Notes: generated from the sequence alone by a model not told the origin. A stretch of 64,000 nt of DNA from Gemmatimonadaceae bacterium (GCA_019637355.1 JAHBVT010000001.1:1271192-1335191); one strand, 5' to 3'. Counted from the first letter of the stretch, positions 1 to 8,615 are shown. Made by a program: numbers and translations.

Positions 1-416
1 AATCCAAGTGGTTCATTGTCGATGCCGATGGGATGGTCCTCGGTCGCCTCGCGACCGAAATCGCGCGGATCATCCGCGGCAAGCACAAGCCGATCTTCAC
101 GCCCCATATGGACACGGGCGACAACGTCATCGTCATCAACGCCAGCAAGATCAAGGTGACGGGACGCAAGGCGGAGCAGAAGAACTACTTCCGCCACACC
201 GGCTATATGGGTCACGAGCTCTACACCAAGTTCTCCACGATGCTTGCCAAGCATCCGGAGCGCGTGATCGAGAAGGCGGTGTACGGGATGCTCCCGAAGA
301 CGGCCCTCGGCCGCCAGAAGCTCCGCCTCAAGCTCCGCGTGTACGCGGATGCCAAGCACCCGCACGCTGCCCAGCAGCCCGAGACGCTCACCTTCCCGAA
401 GGCTGAGGCCAAGTAA
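1..416 (+). CDS. rplM: 50S ribosomal protein L13 (uL13), 5' end missing
   Basis: Large-subunit ribosomal protein that binds 23S rRNA early in assembly. The reading frame is already open at base 3 ([10 protein letters not shown]) and runs into V-L-G-R-L-A, so the gene enters from outside the window. About 15-20 N-terminal residues are missing compared with the usual ~142. Family segments are plain: [28 protein letters not shown]-like and the C-terminal HPHAAQQPE. The ATG at 33 is internal and is not the start. The stop ends 2 bases before rpsI, which is the classic rplM-rpsI pair. Confidence 0.97.
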   Translation, partial: SKWFIVDADGMVLGRLATEIARIIRGKHKPIFTPHMDTGDNVIVINASKIKVTGRKAEQKNYFRHTGYMGHELYTKFSTMLAKHPERVIEKAVYGMLPKTALGRQKLRLKLRVYADAKHPHAAQQPETLTFPKAEAK

Positions 417-418
417 CA

Positions 419-811
419 ATGGCGACCAATACGACGCACACCATCGGCCGCCGTAAGGAAGCCGTCTGCCGCGTGTACCTGACCCCGGGCACCGGCAAGT
501 GGGACCTCAACGGCCGTACGCTCGGCGATTACTTCCCGCGCCCGGCCCTCGTGACGGCGATCCAGCAGCCGTTCACGGCCACGGATACGCTCGGCGCGTT
601 CGACGTGCAGGCCAACCTCACCGGCGGCGGCCAGACCGGCCAGGCCGGTGCGCTGCGCCTCGCCATCTCGCGCGCGCTGGTCAAGATCGACGAGGAGCAC
701 CGCAGCAAGCTCCGCAGCCTCGGCCTCCTCACGCGCGATGCGCGTGCGGTCGAGCGTAAGAAGCCGGGCCGTCCGAAGGCGCGCAAGAAGTTCCAGTTCA
801 GCAAGCGGTAA
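419..811 (+). CDS. rpsI: 30S ribosomal protein S9 (uS9)
   Basis: Small-subunit protein whose C-terminal tail reaches the P-site tRNA. The product is 130 residues, normal for the family. It shows the N-terminal IGRRKEAVCRVYL segment, the glycine-rich LTGGGQTGQAGALRLAISRAL core and the basic end RPKARKKFQFSKR, which finishes in K-R as in other S9 proteins. It starts 2 bases after the rplM stop, so the two are almost certainly cotranscribed. A strong inverted repeat follows at 816-882 and probably ends or processes this transcript. Confidence 0.98.
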   Translation: MATNTTHTIGRRKEAVCRVYLTPGTGKWDLNGRTLGDYFPRPALVTAIQQPFTATDTLGAFDVQANLTGGGQTGQAGALRLAISRALVKIDEEHRSKLRSLGLLTRDARAVERKKPGRPKARKKFQFSKR

Positions 812-815
812 ACGA

Positions 816-882
816 GACTTGAGACGTGAGACGGGGGACGTGAGAGTCCCCCTCTCAAGTCTCCCGTCTCACGTCTCAAGTC
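816..882. repeat. Long inverted repeat between rpsI and rpsB
   Basis: The arms 816-835 and 863-882 are exact reverse complements (20 bases each, built from GAGACGTGAGAC-like words). A second, nested hairpin lies inside: 833-839 pairs with 846-852 (GGGGGAC / GTCCCCC) around a 6-base loop. There is no T-run after it. It could act as a terminator or processing stem for rplM-rpsI. The word style is repetitive and resembles a dispersed intergenic repeat rather than an ordinary terminator; that last point is inference. Confidence 0.8.
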
Positions 883-994
883 CCACCTCGCAGTTCATCT
901 CTCAGCCAAGCAGAGACATCCCAAGGTGCCAAGCCATCCCGGCGAGGTCTGGTGATGTCGATGAAGCGCGGCGACGCCCTAACCACAGAGCACA

Positions 995-1909
995 ATGTCC
1001 AGCCCCAGCATTAACGATCTCCTCCAGGCCGGTGTCCACTTCGGCCACCAGACCCGCCGTTGGAACCCCAAGATGCGCCGCTTCATCTTCGCGGAGCGCA
1101 ACGGGATCCACATCATCGACCTCCAGAAGACGGTCACGCAGCTCGAGAAGGCCAAGGAGCTGGCGCGTGAAGTCGTGATGCGTGGCGAGCAGGTCCTCTT
1201 CGTCTGCACCAAGCAGCAGTTGGCTGCCCTCGTCGCCGAACAGGCCGAGAAGTCCGGCTCGATGCACGTCACCGAGCGTTGGCTCGGCGGCCTCCTGACC
1301 AACTTCGCGACGGTCAAGAAGCAGCTCCGCAAGCTCAAGGAGCTCGAGGCGGGTTCGGCCGAGGGTGGTTCCTTCGAGAACTACACGAAGAAGGAAGCGC
1401 TGATGATGACCCGTCAGCGCGACAAGCTGGCCAAGAACCTCTCCGGCATTAAGTCGCTGGGGCGCCTGCCCGGCCTGATGTTCGTCATCGATGCCAAGAA
1501 GGAGCGCATCGCGGTGGACGAGGCCAACAAGCTCGGCATCCCGATCATCGCCATCTGCGATACCAACTCCGATCCGGACCTCATCACCGTGCCGATCGCC
1601 GGCAACGACGATGCCATCCGCTCGGTGGAGCTCATCTCCGGCGCCATCGCCGAGGCCATCTCGGCAGCGCGCCGCGAGGCGCCGGTGCGTTCTGAGGCCG
1701 AGGAGCCGGGCGAGGCGACCACGTGGTCGTCCGAGCGCGGTACCGAGCGTGAGCGCGGCGGCGACCGTGGCGATCGCGGCGGCCGTGGCGGCGAGAAGGG
1801 CGGTCGTCCGCGCCGTCGCCGTGCCAAGCCGGAAGCCATCGCGGCCCGCCTCAAGGGCGGTGCCGAAGGCGGCGAGGCGACCGAGGCCGGGGACAGCCCC
1901 GCCGAGTAA
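995..1909 (+). CDS. rpsB: 30S ribosomal protein S2 (uS2) with Arg/Gly-rich tail
   Basis: Small-subunit protein needed for S1 binding and initiation. Residues 1 to about 230 match the family (LLQAGVHFGHQTRRWNPKM, RWLGGLLTNF, GRLPGLMFVIDAKKE, IPIIAICDTNSDPDL). Residues ~232-304 form an extension not found in the ~240-residue E. coli protein. It begins acidic (EAEEPGEA) and becomes rich in R, G and E (ERGGDRGDRGGRGGEKGG, then RPRRRR). The tail is probably disordered and RNA-binding; its role is unknown. tsf follows after 127 bases containing a strong hairpin. Confidence 0.97.
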   Translation: MSSPSINDLLQAGVHFGHQTRRWNPKMRRFIFAERNGIHIIDLQKTVTQLEKAKELAREVVMRGEQVLFVCTKQQLAALVAEQAEKSGSMHVTERWLGGLLTNFATVKKQLRKLKELEAGSAEGGSFENYTKKEALMMTRQRDKLAKNLSGIKSLGRLPGLMFVIDAKKERIAVDEANKLGIPIIAICDTNSDPDLITVPIAGNDDAIRSVELISGAIAEAISAARREAPVRSEAEEPGEATTWSSERGTERERGGDRGDRGGRGGEKGGRPRRRRAKPEAIAARLKGGAEGGEATEAGDSPAE

Positions 1910-1963
1910 GCGGTGAATCCGCGGCTCGGCTTGGTCCGACCCCGCGTCCAGCAGTACCTTTCG

Positions 1964-2003
1964 GTCGCCGCCGGTCGAGTAGCAGCTCGCTCCCGGCGGC
2001 GAC
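1964..2003 (+). promoter_or_regulatory. Strong hairpin in the rpsB-tsf spacer
   Basis: Exact 11-base arms GTCGCCGCCGG (1964-1974) and CCGGCGGCGAC (1993-2003) enclose an inner CGAG/CTCG stem (1976-1979 with 1986-1989). No T-run follows, so it is unlikely to be a simple intrinsic terminator. In E. coli the rpsB-tsf spacer also carries an attenuating structure. By analogy this may set the S2:EF-Ts ratio or be an RNase site. The structure is seen directly; its role is inferred. Confidence 0.6.
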
Positions 2004-2036
2004 GTCACGCCTGAGTATCCCTACCTGAGAATTCCG

Positions 2037-2936
2037 ATGTCTGCCACGCAGATCAGTGCCAAGGATGTTGCCGAGCTCCGCGCCCGTACCGGGGCGGGGA
2101 TGATGGATTGCAAGAAGGCCCTCGAGGAGGCCAACGGCGATATGAACGCCGCCGTGGACATCCTCCGCAAGAAGGGCATCGCCAAGGCCGACAAGCGCGC
2201 CGACCGCGCCGCGTCCGAGGGCCAGATCGTGATCTGGACCAACGCGGACGCGTCCGTCGCCGCGATGATCGAAGTCAATTGCGAGACCGACTTCGTGGGC
2301 CGCAACGACGAGTTCGTCGCACTGTCCAAGAAGCTCGCCGAGCACGTGGGCCAGGATGCCGCGGTGGACGGCCTCGTGGCCGTGGGCGCCGAGGGCGCCT
2401 ACCTCGCGACCCCCTGGTACGCCGACAAGGCGCAGACCGTGGGCGACATCGTCAAGGCCGCCTCGGCCAAGACGGGCGAGAAGGTCGAGCTGCGCCGCAT
2501 CGCGCGCTTCGCGACTAGCGGCGTCGCGGGCAGCTACCTGCACTTCAACGGCAAGGCCGGCGTGATCGTCGAAGTCGCCGGGGGCAATGGCGAGCAGGCC
2601 CTCGAGCTCGGCAAGCACGTGGCTGAGCACGTCGCGGCTGGCGTGCCGGTCGTCGCGATTGCCGTGGATAAGGACGGCGTCAGCCAGGAGTTCCTCGCCA
2701 AGGAGCGCGAGATCTTCGTGGCGCAGGCCGTCGAGAGCGGCAAGCCCGAGGCCATCGCGCAGAAGATGGTCGAGGGGCGCATCCAGAAGCTGCTGAGCGA
2801 GGTCACCCTCGTCGGCCAGCCCTGGGTCCGCGATGACAAGCAGACGGTGGGCGACCTCGTGGCCGCGACGGCCAAGGCCGCCGGTGCGCCGCTGGCCGTG
2901 AAGCGCTTCGTGCGCTTCAAGATGGGCGAGGCTTAA
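2037..2936 (+). CDS. tsf: Elongation factor Ts
   Basis: Guanine-nucleotide exchange factor that recycles EF-Tu-GDP to EF-Tu-GTP in the cytoplasm. The product is 299 residues, close to the usual 280-300. It opens with the UBA-like domain ([22 protein letters not shown]) and then the EF-Tu-contacting [12 protein letters not shown] segment. Two repeated core halves follow, the second containing VAAGVPVVA and the [16 protein letters not shown] segment. It sits between rpsB and pyrH in the conserved order rpsB-tsf-pyrH-frr. The start ATG matches the family N-terminus. Confidence 0.98.
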   Translation: MSATQISAKDVAELRARTGAGMMDCKKALEEANGDMNAAVDILRKKGIAKADKRADRAASEGQIVIWTNADASVAAMIEVNCETDFVGRNDEFVALSKKLAEHVGQDAAVDGLVAVGAEGAYLATPWYADKAQTVGDIVKAASAKTGEKVELRRIARFATSGVAGSYLHFNGKAGVIVEVAGGNGEQALELGKHVAEHVAAGVPVVAIAVDKDGVSQEFLAKEREIFVAQAVESGKPEAIAQKMVEGRIQKLLSEVTLVGQPWVRDDKQTVGDLVAATAKAAGAPLAVKRFVRFKMGEA

Positions 2937-2950
2937 TCCCAGGATCCCGA

Positions 2951-3661
2951 ATGGCGCTCAAGTATCCCCGAGTCCTGCTCAAGCTCTCCGGCGAGGCCCT
3001 CGCCGGAGACAAGGGCTTCGGCTTCGATTTTGACACCATTCGGGAGTTCGCCCGGCAGGTGAAGGCCATCACCGAAATGGGCGCGCAGGTGGGGATGGTG
3101 ATCGGCGGCGGCAACATCGTCCGTGGGTCGCAGATCTCCAAGATGGGGATGGACCGCGTCTCGGCGGACTATATGGGGATGCTGGGCACGGTCATCAACG
3201 CGCTGGCCTTCCAGGACGTGCTCGAGCGCGAAGGCCTCGACACGCGCGTGATGACGGCGATCCGGATGGAAGAGATCGCCGAGCCGTACATCCGGCGCCG
3301 CGCCATCCGCCACCTCGAGAAGGGCCGGGCCGTAATCTTCGCGGCCGGCACGGGCAATCCGTACTTCTCCACGGACACGGCAGCGGTGCTCCGCGCCATC
3401 CAGATGAAGGCCGACGTCATCATCAAGGCCACCAGCGTGGACGGCGTGTATAACGCTGACCCCAAGAAGGATCCCAAGGCAGAGAAGTTCGATGCGATTT
3501 CCTATATGGACGTTGTGAGCAAGGAGCTCAAGGTGATGGACCACACGGCCATCACGCTCAGCAAGGAGAACAACCTCCCGCTCATCGTCCTCAACATCCA
3601 CACGAAGGGTGTCGTCGCCGCCGCGTTGCGGGGCGAGCCCGTGGGGACCCTCGTCTCATGA
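2951..3661 (+). CDS. pyrH: Uridylate kinase (UMP kinase)
   Basis: Converts UMP to UDP with ATP; a bacterial-type amino-acid-kinase-fold enzyme unrelated to eukaryotic UMP/CMP kinase. The product is 236 residues. Visible motifs are the N-terminal [23 protein letters not shown], the [13 protein letters not shown] nucleotide-binding stretch, and [14 protein letters not shown]. An AGGA element lies five to six bases before the ATG. The stop TGA overlaps the frr start (ATGA), implying coupled translation. Confidence 0.98.
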   Translation: MALKYPRVLLKLSGEALAGDKGFGFDFDTIREFARQVKAITEMGAQVGMVIGGGNIVRGSQISKMGMDRVSADYMGMLGTVINALAFQDVLEREGLDTRVMTAIRMEEIAEPYIRRRAIRHLEKGRAVIFAAGTGNPYFSTDTAAVLRAIQMKADVIIKATSVDGVYNADPKKDPKAEKFDAISYMDVVSKELKVMDHTAITLSKENNLPLIVLNIHTKGVVAAALRGEPVGTLVS

Positions 3662-4206
3662 TCCAGAACATCCTGAAGGACTGCCGCGCGGCGATGGACA
3701 AGGGCGTCGATGCCGCCAAGCGCGAGTTCGCCTCGGTGCGCTCGGGCAAGGCCTCGCCGGCGATGCTCGACACGGTGAAGGTCGAGATGTACGGCCAGCT
3801 GATGGCGATGAACCAGTGCGCCAACGTCTCGGCGCCGGAGCCCCGCCTGCTGCTGGTGACGCCCTTCGACAAAGGCCAGGTGAAGGCGGTGGAGAAGGCG
3901 ATCCGCGAGTCGAATCTCGGTCTCGACCCGGCGGTGCAGGGCCATCAGATCCGCGTGCCGCTGCCGGCGATGAACGAGCAGCGTCGCAAGGAACTGGCCA
4001 AGCAACTGCACAAGTACGCCGAGGACGGCCGCATCGCGGTGCGTCACGCGCGCACGGCGGCCCGCGACGCGCTCAAGAAGCTCAGCGGCGTGTCCGAGGA
4101 CGACGTGAAGCACGCCGAGAAGGACCTGCAGAAGTTGCACGACGAGGAGATCGTGAAGATCGACGCGGCCCTGAAGGCGAAGGAAGCCGAGATTATGGAG
4201 GTCTGA
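3658..4206 (+). CDS. frr: Ribosome-recycling factor
   Basis: Splits post-termination ribosomes together with EF-G. The product is 182 residues, near the standard 185. The three-helix-bundle signatures are visible: [17 protein letters not shown] near the N-terminus, the [15 protein letters not shown] hinge region, and the C-terminal helix ending AKEAEIMEV. It overlaps the pyrH stop by four bases. Its start codon sits in one of only two CATG tetranucleotides found by eye in the whole window. Confidence 0.97.
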   Translation: MIQNILKDCRAAMDKGVDAAKREFASVRSGKASPAMLDTVKVEMYGQLMAMNQCANVSAPEPRLLLVTPFDKGQVKAVEKAIRESNLGLDPAVQGHQIRVPLPAMNEQRRKELAKQLHKYAEDGRIAVRHARTAARDALKKLSGVSEDDVKHAEKDLQKLHDEEIVKIDAALKAKEAEIMEV

Positions 4207-4231
4207 GCCACCGGCTCAGGCCCTCTGCGCT

Positions 4232-4975
4232 ATGACCGCTCCCGAGCTGCTCGCGAAGATCCGCCTGCACGGCGTGGTGCCGCGGCACGTGGCCATCATT
4301 ATGGATGGCAACGGACGCTGGGCACGGGAGCGTATGCTGCCGCGCCCCGTCGGCCACCGCAACGGGATGAAGGCCGTGCGCGAAGTGGTCGAGGGCGCGA
4401 TCGAAGTCGGCCTCGAGGCGCTGTCGCTGTTCGCCTTCTCGCAGGAGAACTGGCAGCGGCCGGAAGGCGAAGTCACGGCGCTGATGTCGCTGCTCGAGGA
4501 GTACATCCAGAAGGAAGCGGACGAACTGCACGCCCAGGGCGTGAAGGTGCAGATGCTCGGCGACCTCACGCGCCTCGCGCCGGCGGCCAAGGCCGCGGTG
4601 GACCGCGTCGTCGCGCAGACGGCGCACAACGGCAAGTTGACGCTCAACCTGTTCATCTCGTACGGCTCGCGGGCGGAGCTCGTGCGCGCCACCCAGATGA
4701 TCGCCGAGGACGTCGCGGCCGGGCGGCTGGCGCCGTCGCAGGTGGACGAAGCCGCGATCGCCGAGCGGCTCTACACCAATGGCTGCCCCGATCCCGACCT
4801 GCTGATCCGGACCTCGGGCGAACGGCGCATCAGCAACTTCCTGCTCTGGCAGGTGGCGTACGCGGAGCTGTTCATCTCGCCCGTGCTCTGGCCGGACTGG
4901 TCACGCACCAACCTGTACGAAGCCATCCTCGACTTCCAGCAACGCGACCGCCGGTTCGGAAAGGTCGCCGTCTGA
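4232..4975 (+). CDS. uppS: Isoprenyl transferase (undecaprenyl-diphosphate synthase type)
   Basis: Cis-prenyltransferase that condenses IPP onto farnesyl diphosphate to make the C55 carrier for peptidoglycan and other surface polymers. The product is 247 residues. The catalytic Asp motif IIMDGNGRWA lies near residue 25. The substrate-binding FSQENWQRP segment and the C-terminal DLLIRTSGERRISNFLLWQ, YAELFISPVLWPD signatures are intact. It is followed by cdsA after 7 bases, then dxr and rseP. This envelope/isoprenoid cluster is common downstream of frr. Confidence 0.97.
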   Translation: MTAPELLAKIRLHGVVPRHVAIIMDGNGRWARERMLPRPVGHRNGMKAVREVVEGAIEVGLEALSLFAFSQENWQRPEGEVTALMSLLEEYIQKEADELHAQGVKVQMLGDLTRLAPAAKAAVDRVVAQTAHNGKLTLNLFISYGSRAELVRATQMIAEDVAAGRLAPSQVDEAAIAERLYTNGCPDPDLLIRTSGERRISNFLLWQVAYAELFISPVLWPDWSRTNLYEAILDFQQRDRRFGKVAV

Positions 4976-4982
4976 GGCCCGC

Positions 4983-5837
4983 GTGAGCGAGCTCGCCAAG
5001 CGCATTGCGTTCGCGGTGGTCGCCATCCCGGTGGTGGCCGCCAGCGTGTACTTCGGGGACGCGCCGCTGGCCGTCCTGCTGTCAATCGCCTCCGCCTTGG
5101 CCGCCTGGGAGTATGCGCGGCTCGCCGAGGCGGCTGGCGCGCGGCCGATGGGCAAGTGGACCATCGTCCTCGCGGCGCTGATCCCGCTGGCGCTGCACGC
5201 GCTGCGGCTTGGGTATCGGATCCCGGGCATCGCCTGGATCGCGATGCTGATTCCGCTGCTGCTGTCCATCGCGCTGTTCACGCGCGGCAGCGCCGGCAAG
5301 CCGATCGAGAGCGTCGCGACCACGCTCTTCGGCGTGTGGTACACCGGCGGGATGCTCGCCTTCGTATATGCGCTGCGCTACCACCGCTTTGCCATCACGG
5401 CCGTCGCGGGCTCGCTCCTGGTCGCGCTGCCGGTGCTGCTCACCTGGCTCAATGACAGCGGCGCGTTCTTCTTCGGCAAGAAGTTCGGCAAGGCGAAGCT
5501 GATGCCGAGCGTGAGCCCGGGGAAGACCTGGGCTGGTGCCTGGGGAGCCTTGGGCACGACGATCGTCTGCACATACCTGATCTCGCAGTTCGTGCTGCGG
5601 CCCTATGCGGGCCTGGCGTTGACGTTGCCGGGCGTGGTGCTCTTCGGCGCCGCGATCAGCGTGGCGGCGCAGGTGGGAGACCTCGTGGAGTCGATGCTCA
5701 AGCGCGAGGCCGGCGTGAAGGACAGCTCGACGCTGATTCCCGGCCACGGCGGTGTGCTCGACCGCACGGATTCGCTGCTGTTCACGGTGCCGATCGCCTA
5801 CGTCTTGCTCGAGCAATTGCTCGTGGTGGCGCGATGA
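4983..5837 (+). CDS. cdsA: Phosphatidate cytidylyltransferase
   Basis: Makes CDP-diacylglycerol from phosphatidate and CTP, the branch point for phospholipid synthesis; an inner-membrane enzyme. The product is 284 residues with about eight hydrophobic segments. The CDS signature is at the C-terminus (SMLKREAGVKDSS, then LIPGHGGVLDRTDSL), and the FGKKFGKAKLMPSVSPGKTW segment precedes it. The start is GTG, seven bases after uppS; the stop overlaps the dxr ATG. The product feeds PssA, encoded at 47698-48504. Confidence 0.96.
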   Translation: MSELAKRIAFAVVAIPVVAASVYFGDAPLAVLLSIASALAAWEYARLAEAAGARPMGKWTIVLAALIPLALHALRLGYRIPGIAWIAMLIPLLLSIALFTRGSAGKPIESVATTLFGVWYTGGMLAFVYALRYHRFAITAVAGSLLVALPVLLTWLNDSGAFFFGKKFGKAKLMPSVSPGKTWAGAWGALGTTIVCTYLISQFVLRPYAGLALTLPGVVLFGAAISVAAQVGDLVESMLKREAGVKDSSTLIPGHGGVLDRTDSLLFTVPIAYVLLEQLLVVAR

Positions 5838-7000
5838 CTCCCACGGCGCCCGTCGGCATCGCGCTGCTCGGGGCCACGGGCAGCATCGGCGAGACGACGC
5901 AGCGAGTGGTGGCGCGGCATCCGGAGCGGTTTCGCTTCGCGGCGATGACGGCCAATGGCAACGTCGACGCGCTGCAGCAGGCCGTCGCGCAGTGGTCGCC
6001 CGCCTATGCCGGCGTCGTGGACGCGAAGGCGCGCGAAGTGCCAGCCGGCTGGGGCCGCGGGCCCGAGTGCCTCGTCGAGGCGGCGCAACATCCCGAGGCC
6101 GCAATCGTGCTCAATGCCGTGGTCGGCGCCGCCGGGCTCGACGCCACGCTGGCGGCGCTAGGCGCGGGAAAGCGCGTCGCCCTGGCCAACAAGGAAACGC
6201 TGGTGATCGGCGGCGCGCTGGTGCAGAGTGCCGCCAAGGCGCACGGCGGCAGCGTCATCCCCGTGGACTCCGAGCACTCGGCGTTGTTGCAGTGCCTCGC
6301 GGGGCGCGTGGGAACCAGCGGTGACGGCTTGCTGCCGGTGCAGGGCATCCGGCGCTTCGTCATCACGGCCAGCGGCGGCCCCTTCCGCACCTGGGACGCC
6401 GCGCGCATCCGCGAGGCCAGCATCAGCGAGGCGCTGAACCATCCGACCTGGGCGATGGGCAAGAAGATCACGATCGACTCGGCGTCCCTGGCCAACAAGG
6501 CGCTCGAGGTCATCGAGGCGCACGTGCTCTTCGGTGTACCCTACGAGAAGATCGAAGTGGTCGTGCACCCGCAGAGCATCGTCCATTCGATGGTCGAGTT
6601 CGAGGACGGGAGCGTGCTGGCGCAGATGGGGGTTCCTTCGATGGAGCTGCCGGTGCTCTATGCGCTGAGCTACCCCGAACGGCTGGAGGATGCGGGGGTA
6701 CCACGCTTCGACCCGGTGGCGCAGTCGCCGCTGACCTTCGAGCCCGTGCGGCACGAGGTGTTCCCGACGCTCGGGCTGGGCGTCGCGGCGGGCAAGCAGG
6801 GTGGGGCAGCACCGGCGGTGTTCAACGCGGCCAACGAGGCTGCGGTGGCGCGGGTGCTGGAAGGGTCGCTCAAGTTCGCACGTATTCCCGTGGCCATCGA
6901 GCGTGCCTTGGCGCAGCTCGCGGGTGCCGCGGGTGTCGATCGGGATTCCTTGCTGGCCGCGGATGCCGCGGCCCGGCGCATCGTGCAGGAGATGGCGTAA
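5834..7000 (+). CDS. dxr: 1-deoxy-D-xylulose 5-phosphate reductoisomerase
   Basis: NADPH-dependent second step of the MEP isoprenoid pathway, giving 2-C-methyl-D-erythritol 4-phosphate. The product is 388 residues, full length. The N-terminal Rossmann loop LLGATGSIGETT is clear, followed by ALANKETLVIGG, the metal/substrate site VDSEHSA, the TASGGPFR flexible loop region, and the NHPTWAMGKKITIDSASLANK block. It overlaps cdsA by four bases and its TAA shares a base with the rseP ATG. It supplies isoprenoid units for UppS in the same operon. Confidence 0.98.
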   Translation: MTPTAPVGIALLGATGSIGETTQRVVARHPERFRFAAMTANGNVDALQQAVAQWSPAYAGVVDAKAREVPAGWGRGPECLVEAAQHPEAAIVLNAVVGAAGLDATLAALGAGKRVALANKETLVIGGALVQSAAKAHGGSVIPVDSEHSALLQCLAGRVGTSGDGLLPVQGIRRFVITASGGPFRTWDAARIREASISEALNHPTWAMGKKITIDSASLANKALEVIEAHVLFGVPYEKIEVVVHPQSIVHSMVEFEDGSVLAQMGVPSMELPVLYALSYPERLEDAGVPRFDPVAQSPLTFEPVRHEVFPTLGLGVAAGKQGGAAPAVFNAANEAAVARVLEGSLKFARIPVAIERALAQLAGAAGVDRDSLLAADAAARRIVQEMA

Positions 7001-8169
7001 TGCTCAGCTGGCTCGCACCGCTGTTGGTCCTTGGGCTCGTGATCTTCGTGCACGAGCTGGGGCACTTCCTCGCCGCCAAGTGGGCGGGCGTCTACGCGCC
7101 GCGCTTCTCGCTGGGCTGGGGGTCGCCCATCTGGAGCTTCCGTCGCGGCGAGACGGAGTACGCCATCAGCGCGCTGCCGATCGGCGGTTACGTGCGGATG
7201 GCCTCGCAGGAGGACGAGCACGCGTCGGCGCTCGAAGGTGGTGGCGAGCTCAACAAGGACGGCAGCGCCGTCGAGCGCAGCAAGCATTGGGATGAGCACT
7301 CGATGATCCCGCACGGGCCGCTGCCGATCCCCAAGGATCGTTGGTTCGAGTCAAAGCCCCTCTACAAGCGTCTGGTGATTCTCTTCGCTGGCGTGGCGAT
7401 GAACGTCCTGCTCGCGATCGTCGTGAGCACCGGCGTGTTCGCCTACTACGGCCAGGGCTACCTGCCGGCCGTGGTGGATAGCGTGGTCGCCGAGCGACCG
7501 GCCGCGTTGGCGGGGATGCAGCGCGGCGACAGCATCAGCGCCATCGATGGCGTGGCGATCCAGCGTTGGGACGAGGTGCTGGCGAAGGTGAGCGCGTCGC
7601 CGGACCGTGCGCTGGCCTTCGAGGTCTGGCGCGACGGGGCCGCACGGACGCTGGTCATCACGCCGGAAGCCACCGAGGTCGCCGGTGCGGCACAGCCGGT
7701 GGGGCGGGTGGGCGTGGGGCCGCGTGGTGAGCCGGCCCGCGAGCGCGTCGGCCTGGCGACGGCGGTGGTGGCCGGGACCAACGCGACCTGGAGTATGGGC
7801 GGCGCCGTGCTCGACGTGCTCGGCGGCCTGTTCAAGGGTCGCGTGTCGGTCAGTCAGCTCGGCGGGCCGGTGGAGATCGCCCGGGCAAGCGTAAGTGCGG
7901 CACAGACCGGCACTGGGCTGGAGAACCTCTGGGCGCTGGTCGCCTTCCTGAGCGTGAACCTGGCCATCCTGAACCTGTTGCCGATCCCGCTGCTTGACGG
8001 CGGGCAGATCGTCCTGAACGTGGTCGAGGGCGCGGTGCGGCGGCCGCTGCCGGTGATGGTCAAGGAGTGGTACGCGCGGATTGGGCTGGCGGCGATTCTG
8101 CTGCTCTTCGTGACCGTGACGTTCAACGACCTCAAGCGGCTGGTTCTGGGGTGGTTCGGGGGGAGTTGA
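7000..8169 (+). CDS. rseP: RIP metalloprotease RseP (site-2 protease family)
   Basis: Membrane-embedded zinc protease that cuts transmembrane anti-sigma factors and signal-peptide remnants. The product is 389 residues. HELGH at residues 18-22 supplies the zinc ligands and catalytic Glu, and the C-terminal LPIPLLDGGQ supplies the third ligand region. One PDZ-like domain lies around residues 155-225. The stretch between GGYVRM and the next transmembrane segment carries an insertion of roughly 40-50 mostly polar residues (about 66-115) compared with E. coli RseP. It also has AGVAMN where AGPxxN is usual. It is the last gene of the uppS-cdsA-dxr group. Confidence 0.95.
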   Translation: MLSWLAPLLVLGLVIFVHELGHFLAAKWAGVYAPRFSLGWGSPIWSFRRGETEYAISALPIGGYVRMASQEDEHASALEGGGELNKDGSAVERSKHWDEHSMIPHGPLPIPKDRWFESKPLYKRLVILFAGVAMNVLLAIVVSTGVFAYYGQGYLPAVVDSVVAERPAALAGMQRGDSISAIDGVAIQRWDEVLAKVSASPDRALAFEVWRDGAARTLVITPEATEVAGAAQPVGRVGVGPRGEPARERVGLATAVVAGTNATWSMGGAVLDVLGGLFKGRVSVSQLGGPVEIARASVSAAQTGTGLENLWALVAFLSVNLAILNLLPIPLLDGGQIVLNVVEGAVRRPLPVMVKEWYARIGLAAILLLFVTVTFNDLKRLVLGWFGGS

Positions 8170-8175
8170 GGCCCC

Positions 8176-8204
8176 TTTACAGGCCGTGGGGAACGGCCTA
8201 AGTT
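8176..8204 (+). promoter_or_regulatory. Probable promoter for rpsO-pnp, overlapping a small hairpin
   Basis: TTTACA (8176-8181) and TAAGTT (8199-8204) are separated by 17 bases, giving a sigma70-like promoter about 58 bases before rpsO. The spacer also holds a perfect 7-base stem (AGGCCGT 8181-8187 with ACGGCCT 8193-8199), which could end the rseP transcript. Both readings fit a boundary between operons. The sequence is clear; the activity is inferred. Confidence 0.5.
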
Positions 8205-8262
8205 TCTGTGCTACCACGGATTAGGCATTCACAGCACTGCGCAGCGCAGGCAAGGAATTCTG

Positions 8263-8523
8263 ATGGCGTTCGTCAAGACGGCGGTAATCGAGAAGAACCG
8301 TCAGCACGAGTCCGACACGGGCTCAACCCAGGTGCAGGTCGCGGTCCTCACTGAGCGTATCAACTACCTCACGGAGCACTTCCGCGCCCACCACAAGGAC
8401 CACCACGGCCGCCGTGGGCTCCTCAAGATGGTCGGCCAGCGCAAGCGCCTGCTCAAGTACCTGCAGCGCTCCAACATCGACGCGTACCGCAAGATCATCG
8501 CGGACCTCGGCCTGCGCTACTAG
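8263..8523 (+). CDS. rpsO: 30S ribosomal protein S15 (uS15)
   Basis: Small-subunit protein that binds the 16S three-way junction and bridges to the large subunit. The product is 86 residues, about the standard size. Typical segments are [19 protein letters not shown], the [19 protein letters not shown] loop and the C-terminal [20 protein letters not shown]. An AAGGA Shine-Dalgarno lies six bases before the ATG. As in many bacteria it precedes pnp, with a tight stem-loop between the two. Confidence 0.98.
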   Translation: MAFVKTAVIEKNRQHESDTGSTQVQVAVLTERINYLTEHFRAHHKDHHGRRGLLKMVGQRKRLLKYLQRSNIDAYRKIIADLGLRY

Positions 8524-8539
8524 GCGCTTCACCCTCACG

Positions 8540-8572
8540 AGCGCGCGACCGCACTGATGCGGATCGCGCGCT
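8540..8572 (+). promoter_or_regulatory. Stem-loop between rpsO and pnp
   Basis: AGCGCGCGA (8540-8548) pairs with TCGCGCGCT (8564-8572). The inner CCGCA (8549-8553) pairs with TGCGG (8558-8562), leaving a 4-base loop and one bulged A. No T-run follows. In E. coli the rpsO-pnp spacer holds an RNase III target that underlies PNPase autoregulation. This hairpin sits in the same place and may serve the same purpose, but no cleavage evidence is visible from sequence. Confidence 0.6.
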
Positions 8573-8615
8573 TCGTGTGTCATCGCCCATCCCGGGCACG
8601 CAGAGAACACAAAAT

